This document shows positions 17,776 to 24,727 of a stretch of DNA of 64,000 nucleotides, in pieces (the first letter of the stretch is position 1; every line of letters starts with the position of its first letter). The DNA is taken from the NCBI GenBank assembly GCA_964436825.1, contig CAYTEO010000008.1, positions 1-64,000 on the forward strand. The letters run 5' to 3'. Under the pieces are notes generated by a model that was given only the letters and a program-made list of their open reading frames with translations, did no database searches and was not told the origin of the DNA. This stretch comes from CAYTEO01 sp964436825. Lineage in GTDB: Bacteria; Krumholzibacteriota; Krumholzibacteriia; LZORAL124-64-63. Both the position numbers and the translations under genes were made by a program.

Positions 17776-20700
17776 ATGAGCCTGGGCCGCAGAAAAGACG
17801 AGCCGTTCGAGCGAGGAGCGACAGGTTCCGGTCACGGGGATCTGCGCGAGGATCTGCTGCGGCTGGAAGAGATCGCCGATCTCCACTTCGCGGCCTCGGC
17901 CCATGCCACCGCCCTGGACTACCTGCGCCGGATCCTGACCACTCCCGGCGCCGTCGAGCTGGATCTGGAACACCGCCTTCGTCTCCACCGCAAATGCATC
18001 GACGCCGCCCTCAACATCGGTGACCTGTCGGCGGCGGAGCGCTACCTGCAGCGGGCGCACGATCTGCTCGCCGGCGACACCGACGTCACCGACGACCTGC
18101 TGCCCCTGAGGGCCACCCTCCAGGGGCGGGAGGCCGTCTTGTTGACCCAGCGGGGCGCCTACGTCGACGCCCTCCATCTCTGCAAGTCGGCCTTCGCCGT
18201 CCTGGCCGTCACCGACAACCATCTCGACGTCGCCAACCTCCAGGCGACGATGGGCGTATGCCATCATCGCCTGGGCCGTCTCGACAAGGCCGAGGAATTC
18301 TACGCCGACGCCCTGGCCACCTACCGGCGTATCGGCGACGAGCTCGGCGTCGCTTCCCAGTACAGCAACCTGGCCCTGCTGAAGAAGAACGCCTGTCGCT
18401 GGGACGAGGCGATCGTCGCCCTGCAGCGGGCCATCGCCATCGCGGACCGGCACGGTGCCTCCCACCTGCTGTCGCGGCTGCTGCTGAACATCGGGATCGT
18501 TCACCTGAAGCGAGGCGCCGCGGACGAAGGGCGGATCGCCCTGGAGCGCTCCCTCTCCCTGGCACGCGGTTTGGGGGACCGGGATCGCGAGACCAAGATC
18601 GACCTGGCCCTGGGATACCTGGAGCTGCACGAGGGCAACCTGCTGCGGGCCGAGGAGTTGATCCTGGCGGGGAAGAACCTGGCCGATCACCACGGTTTCT
18701 GGCGCGAGTCGGTCATCGCCGACGAGTATCTGGGCGACCTGCTGCTGGCACGGGGAGAGGGAGCCGCGGCCCTGGTCAACTACGAGCTGGGCCTCGAGAA
18801 GATCCACGGCCAGCGACGGGTCAGTGACCTGGAGGGCGAGCTGCTGCGCCGCGTCGCGGCGGCGCACCTGGCGCTGGATGCGCCCGCCCGCGCCGTGGCG
18901 GCCGCCGAGGCGGCGATCGCCGCCTGCACGGCCTGCGGTGAACGGTACGAGCTGGGATTCGCCCACGATCTGCTGGGCCGCGCCCTGATCCGGCAGGGGA
19001 GGATCGAGGACGGCGTCGCGGCCTTCCACAAGGCGTTGTCCCACTTCGCGGACCAGCAGCTGTGGCAGTGCCAGGCCGAGTGTCTCGTCCACTTCGTTCC
19101 CCTGCTGGTGGGACGCTCCCGCCAGCAGGAGCTCCGCTTCCTGCGCCGCCGCCTGGAGCACCTCCTGGATGCCGGTGACACGCTCCGCCAGGACCGCCTG
19201 CGCCTGGACCTGCTGCATGCCAGGGCCCTCGTCCTGCTGGAGCTGCAGGAGTGGGAAGAGGCGCTGCTGGCGTGCGACGAGCTGCAGCGGTGTCTCGAGT
19301 CGGCTCCCGACGAGAACCTGGCCGCCGCCTGTGCCCGACTGCGCCGGCAGCTGGAGGAACGGCTCACCGAACCGCTGGTCCTGGCCAGCGGACGCGGGCA
19401 GCACTCCTTGATCGATCTGGCCCACCTCCTCGGTGGGGAAGGCGAGCTGGAGAACCTCTCCATCCCCCTGACGATGGCCCTGGAACGGCTGGGCGGGGGG
19501 AAGGGGTGCCTGCTGCGGCCCCTCCCCGGGGGGGAGTGGGTCGTCGCCGCCAGCAGCGGGCTGGAGCGGGAGGAGGCTCTCGCGTTGCGGGAGTGCCTGG
19601 AGACTGCCCATCCTGGCCTGCTGCAGACACCGCTGCTCGTCCAGAGGGAGAACCTGCTGAGCTGCCACCCCGAGGCCGCAGGCAACCGCAAGGGCCTGGT
19701 CGTCAGCATCCCCCTCAACAACGACGGGAGCAACCACGGCCTGCTTCTGCTGTTGCCGGAGCGGGAAATGGGAGCCAGCCTCGCCCCGGCCCTGGAGCAT
19801 CTGGGATCCGTCGCCGCCATGCTGTCGAGGCACCTCGCAGAGCGCGCGTCGGGCAGCGCGATCCCGCCGATCAGGACCGATGACGGCGGCGCCTTCGGCG
19901 CCCAGGTGGGGTTCATCACCCGCAACCGGCGCATGCTGGAGCTGCTGGACCTGACCAGGAAGGTGGCGCCCAGCGAGCTGACCGTCCTGCTGCAGGGGGA
20001 GACGGGGACAGGCAAGGGTCTGCTGGCCCGTGCCATCCATCTCAACAGCCCCCGGCGGGAGGCCCGCTTCCTGGCCATCAACTGTGCCGCCATCCCCGAG
20101 ACGCTCCTCGAGAGCGAGCTGTTCGGCCATGTCCGGGGCAGCTTCACCGGTGCCCTGACCGACAAGAAGGGCCTCATCGTCGAGGCGGAAGGCGGGACCG
20201 TGTTCCTGGACGAGATCGGCAAGCTGCCCCTCTCCATGCAGGGCAAGCTGCTGCAGTTCCTGGACACCAAGATCGTCCGTCCCGTCGGTTCCAACCGTTC
20301 CCAGCGGGTGGACGTCCGGATCATCTGCGCCACCAAGAGCCTGTTGCGGGAGAAGGTCGAACAGGGTGTCTTCCTGGAGGACCTCTATTACCGGCTCACC
20401 GATTTTCCCCTGGTCATCCCGCCCCTGCGCCGGCGACGCGACGACCTGCCCCTGCTGGTCCGCCATTTCCTGGCTCGCCACGGTCTGCGGACCGGGACTC
20501 GACCGCCCGGCGTGTCCCGTTCCTTCCTGGCCGCCCTGGAGAGCTACGACTGGCCCGGCAACGTCCGCGAGCTGGAGAAGGTCCTGGCGCGGGCCATCGT
20601 CCTGTCCCAGGGGGCGGCCATGTTGACGCCGGACCTGCTCCCCTTCGTCGTTCCCGAGGCACCGTCGGACGGGGGCGACGACCGGATCCTTCCCCTGCGC

Positions 20701-20850
20701 GAGAGTCTCTACCAGGTGGAGCGGCGCGAGATCGCCCGTGCCCTCGAGATGACCGGGGGCAACAAGGCGGCGGCCGCCCGTCTGCTGGGGATCAGCTATC
20801 CCAGCCTGCTGAAGAAGGTGCGCCAGTACGGTCTGGCAGCCAGCGCCTGA
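17776..20850 (+). CDS. TPR-GAF-AAA+ sigma-54-dependent activator
   Basis: 1024 aa; GGGGGGACG precedes the ATG. The N-terminal half (about 20-520) is a solenoid of tetratricopeptide-like repeats (GVCHHRLGRLDKAEEFYADALATYRR; SNLALLKKNACRWDEAIVALQRA). A GAF-like sensor region follows (about 540-700: GKGCLLRPLPGGEWVVAASSGL, GLVVSIPLNNDGS). The AAA+ domain has Walker A GETGTGKG at 741-748, GSFTGA at 788-793 and Walker B VFLDEIGK. A Fis HTH ends the protein (NKAAAARLLGISYPSLLKKV). There is no receiver domain, so control is probably by a ligand at the GAF domain or a partner on the TPRs. It binds enhancer DNA and activates sigma-54 polymerase; the likely local target is the promoter at 21656. Confidence 0.92.
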   Translation: MSLGRRKDEPFERGATGSGHGDLREDLLRLEEIADLHFAASAHATALDYLRRILTTPGAVELDLEHRLRLHRKCIDAALNIGDLSAAERYLQRAHDLLAGDTDVTDDLLPLRATLQGREAVLLTQRGAYVDALHLCKSAFAVLAVTDNHLDVANLQATMGVCHHRLGRLDKAEEFYADALATYRRIGDELGVASQYSNLALLKKNACRWDEAIVALQRAIAIADRHGASHLLSRLLLNIGIVHLKRGAADEGRIALERSLSLARGLGDRDRETKIDLALGYLELHEGNLLRAEELILAGKNLADHHGFWRESVIADEYLGDLLLARGEGAAALVNYELGLEKIHGQRRVSDLEGELLRRVAAAHLALDAPARAVAAAEAAIAACTACGERYELGFAHDLLGRALIRQGRIEDGVAAFHKALSHFADQQLWQCQAECLVHFVPLLVGRSRQQELRFLRRRLEHLLDAGDTLRQDRLRLDLLHARALVLLELQEWEEALLACDELQRCLESAPDENLAAACARLRRQLEERLTEPLVLASGRGQHSLIDLAHLLGGEGELENLSIPLTMALERLGGGKGCLLRPLPGGEWVVAASSGLEREEALALRECLETAHPGLLQTPLLVQRENLLSCHPEAAGNRKGLVVSIPLNNDGSNHGLLLLLPEREMGASLAPALEHLGSVAAMLSRHLAERASGSAIPPIRTDDGGAFGAQVGFITRNRRMLELLDLTRKVAPSELTVLLQGETGTGKGLLARAIHLNSPRREARFLAINCAAIPETLLESELFGHVRGSFTGALTDKKGLIVEAEGGTVFLDEIGKLPLSMQGKLLQFLDTKIVRPVGSNRSQRVDVRIICATKSLLREKVEQGVFLEDLYYRLTDFPLVIPPLRRRRDDLPLLVRHFLARHGLRTGTRPPGVSRSFLAALESYDWPGNVRELEKVLARAIVLSQGAAMLTPDLLPFVVPEAPSDGGDDRILPLRESLYQVERREIARALEMTGGNKAAAARLLGISYPSLLKKVRQYGLAASA

Positions 20851-20914
20851 TCACCGTCTCCAGACGATATCCCCTGCAGGCATGCGCCGGAGTCGGTGCC
20901 ACCGCTGCCGACCG

Positions 20915-21287
20915 TGTCGTGACGTGATGTGATCGATCGGTGGCAGTATTAATTGTATTTATATGCCAACTCACATGAAATCAATCTGTTACGCGGTCAG
21001 TGCGAGGGTATTAACTTAGTTTCGTTTCTTGTCACGAATCCGTCACGGACGGAGCCGGCGACGATCCGTCTACTGTACTGTCCTGCAATCAGTTGCGGTT
21101 CCTGGTGCTCCCCCGGTCGCAGTGGCATGACCCCTGCAGGGCCTGGGTGACCGGCGGAGCTGTCTGCAGGGATCGCCAGTTCCGCTCGGACAGGGACACC
21201 GACTGAAAGGAGCAGGACGCGCACCTCGTCTTCAACCGGCTGGACGAGGGTGTGTCACGACAGGTTGTTCCGTCGATCGATCGTGAC
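20915..21287. repeat. Repeated near-palindromic sites, candidate activator-binding sequences
   Basis: Five copies of CGTGAC or its complement lie within about 370 bp: 20918-20923, 21031-21036, 21042-21047, 21254-21259 and 21282-21287. The best extended forms are TGTCACGACA (21253-21262) and TGTCGTGACG (20915-20924), both near-palindromes of the type TGTC-rY-GACA; TGTCACGAAT (21030-21039) is weaker. About 0.2-0.4 copies of the 6-mer would be expected by chance. They lie 370-740 bp upstream of the sigma-54 promoter at 21656, the range where enhancer sites can act. Binding by the neighbouring activator is inference. Confidence 0.45.
21123..21138 (+). promoter_or_regulatory. Weaker sigma-54-like element
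   Basis: TGGCATGACCCCTGCA has the GG and GC dinucleotides at the correct 10-nt separation and matches TGGCAC-N5-TTGCW except for T at the sixth base and C in place of the first T of the -12 box. It is about 580 bp from the nearest downstream start codon, so it would make a long leader or an RNA, or it may be fortuitous. Confidence 0.3.
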
Positions 21288-21655
21288 GGGAGGTGGGGTC
21301 CCGGCACGAGAGCGACGGAGGCGGGCACGGCGCGTCTTGCTCCTGACGGTCCTCGAACCGAGTCGACAAGAACCGACACGCGGAAGGTCGCCGATCCCCC
21401 GGGGCGAGACGGGGGTGGGCCACGAGCCCGGCGACCTTTCCCATTGGTCCCGGCGTGCCCGGGTCTGTCCAGTTTCGGAGACCGGGTCCCCTTTTCCAGA
21501 CAGTCGTCCTCCGCGACCGGCGACGCCTTCCGGCTGCCCGGGATCCGGGGTCGCCCTTTCCGGCTGTTCTCTACTTGCTTGTCTTTCAATGCGTTGTTCT
21601 TGAATGGACTGTCCGGCCGCCGGGATGGTGCCTGCCCCCTGCGGACGCCGCCGGC

Positions 21656-21670
21656 TGGCACGGATCGTGC
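21656..21670 (+). promoter_or_regulatory. Sigma-54 (-24/-12) promoter of the lipoprotein gene
   Basis: TGGCACGGATCGTGC at 21656-21670, preceded by C, matches the -24 consensus YTGGCACG exactly and has the invariant GC at the correct spacing (GG, 10 nt, GC). Only the base before TGC (G for T) and the base after it deviate. The predicted start is near 21682, giving a leader of about 37 nt that includes AGGAGGTGA before the ATG at 21719. The adjacent upstream gene encodes a sigma-54 activator, which strengthens the call. Confidence 0.65.
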
Positions 21671-21718
21671 GGTGTACAGGGACACAGGCCGGGGTCGTTC
21701 CCGGCAGGAGGTGACGAC

Positions 21719-22630
21719 ATGGGACAGAGACAGACCGGACGCATCGGGATGGCGCTGCGCGGTACCCTCTGGCTGATCCTGCCGCTGGTTGCGGTGCTGA
21801 TGGCAGGCTGCGACGACGAGACGGTCGTCGCGCCGGACACGACTCCGCCCGCCGTTCCCACCGGGGTCTACACCGTCACGGGCGACGGCGTGGTCTCGGT
21901 CTACTGGTACGATCTGTACGAGGCCGATCTGGCCGGTTACGCCGTCTACCGGCACGACGGGAACACGCCGGAGACGGGCCCCTACTACTGGCTGGGCGAC
22001 GTCGGCCCGGACGAGAACTACGATCCCGTCACCTATCAGCACTGGTTCGACGACACCGACGTGGTCAACGGTCAGACCTACTACTACGCCGTGCTCTCCT
22101 TCGACACCCACGGGAACGAGAGCGAGCTGAGCTTCGAGACGGTCTCCGACACGCCCCGGCCCGAGGGGATCGATCTGGTCCTCTACGACCGCCACGGCAC
22201 CCGCCCAGACCTGAGCGGCTTCGATTTCAGCCGTCTGGAGAACGGTCGCGTGGCGTGGGACGATCCCCTGGCCGACATCTTCGTCGAGTTCGAAGAAGAT
22301 GGCGTTCCCTGGGTCGTGGCCGCGCGGCCGTCGATCGTCGCCCTGCAGGACTACGGGACGATCGCCCTGGTCTGGGTCGACTTCGCGCCGGCCGACGGGT
22401 ATTCCCGCAGCGGGCGGGCAGAGCTGATTCCCGGCCACTCGTACATCGTGCGGATCGCCGAGGACCCGGTCACCGATCTCCACTACGCCAAGTTCCAGGT
22501 CGTCAGCATCGGGCAGGGAAGCGTCGTGCTCGACTGGGCCTACCAGATCGACAACCGCAACCCGGAGCTGTCGGTCCCCGATGACCGTCGCCGCTCAGGA
22601 AGCCGGCAACCCGTGGTCCTGCGCTACTGA
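21719..22630 (+). CDS. Lipoprotein with fibronectin type III-like domain
   Basis: 303 aa; ATG at 21719 with AGGAGGTGA upstream. A signal peptide ends in the lipobox LMAGC (Cys about residue 30), so the mature protein is lipid-anchored. Residues about 38-135 form a fibronectin III-like domain (PDTTPPAVPTGVYTVTGDGVVSVYWYD, AGYAVYRHDG, YYYAVLSFDTHGNESELS). The remaining 165 residues form an unrecognised beta-rich domain (GYSRSGRAELIPGHSYIVRIAED; HYAKFQVVSIG). Function unknown; probably an outer-membrane surface adaptor. A near-consensus sigma-54 promoter precedes it and a DUF4384 protein gene follows after 29 bp. Confidence 0.8.
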   Translation: MGQRQTGRIGMALRGTLWLILPLVAVLMAGCDDETVVAPDTTPPAVPTGVYTVTGDGVVSVYWYDLYEADLAGYAVYRHDGNTPETGPYYWLGDVGPDENYDPVTYQHWFDDTDVVNGQTYYYAVLSFDTHGNESELSFETVSDTPRPEGIDLVLYDRHGTRPDLSGFDFSRLENGRVAWDDPLADIFVEFEEDGVPWVVAARPSIVALQDYGTIALVWVDFAPADGYSRSGRAELIPGHSYIVRIAEDPVTDLHYAKFQVVSIGQGSVVLDWAYQIDNRNPELSVPDDRRRSGSRQPVVLRY

Positions 22631-22659
22631 GCCGTGACGGCAGTCCGAGGAGGTCTCCG

Positions 22660-24438
22660 ATGAACAGGACAGATCGCGCGACAGCAACCGCTACGCGTGT
22701 GAACCGCCTCGCACCGGACTGGCGCCGGCTGGCCGGCTGGGGGCTGCTGACACTCATCCTGCTGCTGTCGCTGGCGACGGCACGGGCCCAGCAGGCGGTC
22801 GACGTCGCCGCCGGCGCCCAGTGGCAGGGCTACGACCAGGTCCCCCTGCGCGTCAACATCTGGCACGACCATGCCGACGACGAGCCCTATCGCCCCGGGG
22901 AGGCGGTTCGCATCCATTTCGAGACGAACCGCGACGGCTATGTCGTCGTCTACCGCATCGACACCGCGGGACGGGTGACCATCCTGTGGCCGCGCAGCCA
23001 TCTCGACGACGGTTTCGTCTTCGGCCACCACACCTATCATCTGCCCACGGCCGGTGCCCGCCGGATCCGGGCCGGGGACGAGGTGGGGGTGGAGTACGTG
23101 GAGGCGATCTTCTCCGAGTACCCGTTCGACCTGCGGGAACTGGACATCGACTTCCACGAGGAGCGGGAGGCCAAGCGGCACGACTACTACGTGGCCGGGG
23201 ATCCGTTCCTGGCGATGAACGAGGTCAACTACGCCGTCACCGGTCTGGACGATGCCCAGGACTACGTGGTGACGAACTACGTCAGCTACAGCGTCGGCCG
23301 TCAGGTCGACCATCCCCGCTACCTCTGCACCCAGTGCCACGATCCGGACACCGTCCACGATCCCTACCGCGATCACTGTACCGTGGAGATCCACTACGAC
23401 TACGGCTGGGCCAACGACTGGTACGTGCGCTTCGGCTACTACCCCGTCTACTACTACCCGACCTACTACTACGTCGATCCCTGGACCTGGACGCCCTGGA
23501 TCAACTTCTGGTACCGGCCCTGGTACGCCTGGCCCGATTTCGGCTTCTACAGCTGGGGGTTCAGTTTCTACCTCTGGGACACCTCGCCCTACTACCGGGG
23601 TGACGTCTGGGTGCGTTACAAGCACGGGGACCGCCGCTACCGTCCGCTGGCGAAGGTCCGGGCCTACCGGGAGCCGCGGCGGGTCGATCGGCTGAGCGTC
23701 CCGCGGAGCCTGGTGGTGACCAAGCAGCCGGAGAGCCGCCTGATCGAGGCGATGCGCCTGAAACGACCGGTCGTCGACCGGGAGGGCAGCGTCCGCACGA
23801 AGGGAACGCGCAAGGCTGCCTATCGCAACGTCCCGCCCACCCGCCGCCGTCCCGTCGATCTCGGCGAGCGTCGGCGGCCGACCCGCCAGCCGGGGCTCCG
23901 GGTCCCGGGGCGCGGGGGCGAGTATCCGCCCAGCGTGGGCAGTGGTGCCGTCCGCGGCCGGGCGGCCCCGCAGGGCGAGCGGCAGCAGCCCCGGCTGCGC
24001 GGCAACGAACAGAGACGCCTGCGGCCCGCGGACAGGCCTCGCGCCGAGAAGCCGGCCGGGACGGAGTCACACCGCAGGAGCCTCAAGCCCGTCACGCCTC
24101 GCGGCGGCCGCGAGGGGGAGAGGCCTCCCGTGCGGGACAGGTCCCGCACCCTCAAGCCGCGTCCGGTGAAACCGCGCTCCGGGAGCGAGGGCAGCAACAG
24201 GTCTGGTGTAGGCCGGAGCCGGGTCCGGGATCGTCGCGACGACGGGACGCGGCAACGGCCGGCGACGAGTCCGGCGAAACGACCCGTCGTGAAGCCGAAA
24301 CGGGAACCCGTCAAGGGACACGGCTCGGGAATCGGCCGGCCGGCGGCACGACCCACGCCGCCGCCGACCAGGTCCCGCCAGCAGACACCCCAGCGCAAGC
24401 CACCCGTGCGCCGGGACGACGACGGCCGCCGCGAGTGA
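22660..24438 (+). CDS. DUF4384-type exported protein with CxxCH motif and Arg/Pro-rich tail
   Basis: 592 aa; GAGGAGG lies upstream of the ATG. An N-terminal export signal (WGLLTLILLLSLATARA) is followed by a DUF4384-like domain (VNIWHDHADDEPYRPGEAVRIHFETNRDGYVVVYRID, then VTILWP). Next comes a cysteine/histidine cluster with CTQCH (C223, C226, H227) and further His and Cys (HDPYRDHC), which could bind heme c or zinc. A segment of about 80 residues is extraordinarily rich in Tyr and Trp (YYPVYYYPTYYY; WTWTPWINFWYRPWYAWP). The last 220 residues are a low-complexity basic Arg/Pro/Gly tail. I infer an envelope protein whose tail might bind an anionic polymer. It is probably cotranscribed with the lipoprotein gene. 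Confidence 0.8.
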   Translation: MNRTDRATATATRVNRLAPDWRRLAGWGLLTLILLLSLATARAQQAVDVAAGAQWQGYDQVPLRVNIWHDHADDEPYRPGEAVRIHFETNRDGYVVVYRIDTAGRVTILWPRSHLDDGFVFGHHTYHLPTAGARRIRAGDEVGVEYVEAIFSEYPFDLRELDIDFHEEREAKRHDYYVAGDPFLAMNEVNYAVTGLDDAQDYVVTNYVSYSVGRQVDHPRYLCTQCHDPDTVHDPYRDHCTVEIHYDYGWANDWYVRFGYYPVYYYPTYYYVDPWTWTPWINFWYRPWYAWPDFGFYSWGFSFYLWDTSPYYRGDVWVRYKHGDRRYRPLAKVRAYREPRRVDRLSVPRSLVVTKQPESRLIEAMRLKRPVVDREGSVRTKGTRKAAYRNVPPTRRRPVDLGERRRPTRQPGLRVPGRGGEYPPSVGSGAVRGRAAPQGERQQPRLRGNEQRRLRPADRPRAEKPAGTESHRRSLKPVTPRGGREGERPPVRDRSRTLKPRPVKPRSGSEGSNRSGVGRSRVRDRRDDGTRQRPATSPAKRPVVKPKREPVKGHGSGIGRPAARPTPPPTRSRQQTPQRKPPVRRDDDGRRE

Positions 24439-24658
24439 GCGGACGAGCCGCGCAGGAGGATACGAGGGAGTCGTGACCATCCCCCCATCGCTGCGCAGGT
24501 CCGGGGCCCATGTCTCCGGAAGAGGTTGGCACCCGCGGGGAAACAGGTTGCAGCGGGCCTGCGCCGGTCACGAACGCGGCAGCGGGGTGGGAGAGCCGAG
24601 TCGTCAATCAGGGGCGACGACGAGGCACTTCCGCCCTCTGCTGCGTTGCGGGGGAGCG

Positions 24659-24687
24659 TTGACGGTCCAGGGAGGCGCTCCTATAAT
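24659..24687 (+). promoter_or_regulatory. Strong sigma-70 promoter of the M6-like protein gene
   Basis: TTGACG (24659-24664), 17-nt spacer, perfect TATAAT (24682-24687); start predicted near 24694 and a leader of about 34 nt. The rest of the gap (24439-24658) shows no gene and no recognisable riboswitch; it carries short G+C-rich repeats only. Confidence 0.8.
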
Positions 24688-24727
24688 CCGCCCCCGATCG
24701 AATCGCCACCAGTGGAAAGGATGTCCC

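Larger units (their letters stand above)
20851..21718. other. 868-bp intergenic regulatory region
   Basis: I see no convincing gene here: reading frames on both strands lack ribosome binding sites and have atypical composition. It contains a strikingly AT-rich stretch (about 20945-21035) in an otherwise G+C-rich window, several CGTGAC/GTCACG sites, and two sigma-54-like elements (21123-21138 and 21656-21670). The length and content suggest a control region with upstream activator sites rather than junk. An untranslated RNA cannot be excluded. Confidence 0.6.

Noticed and set aside
20953..21776. Small reading frames in the 868-bp gap
   Set aside because: None has a ribosome site, a signal peptide or a protein-like composition; they are short and overlap each other on both strands.
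24439..24658. Possible riboswitch upstream of the M6-like gene
   Set aside because: Some hairpins can be drawn, but no conserved core of the cobalamin, glycine, c-di-GMP, TPP or SAM classes is present, and the promoter lies downstream of this segment.
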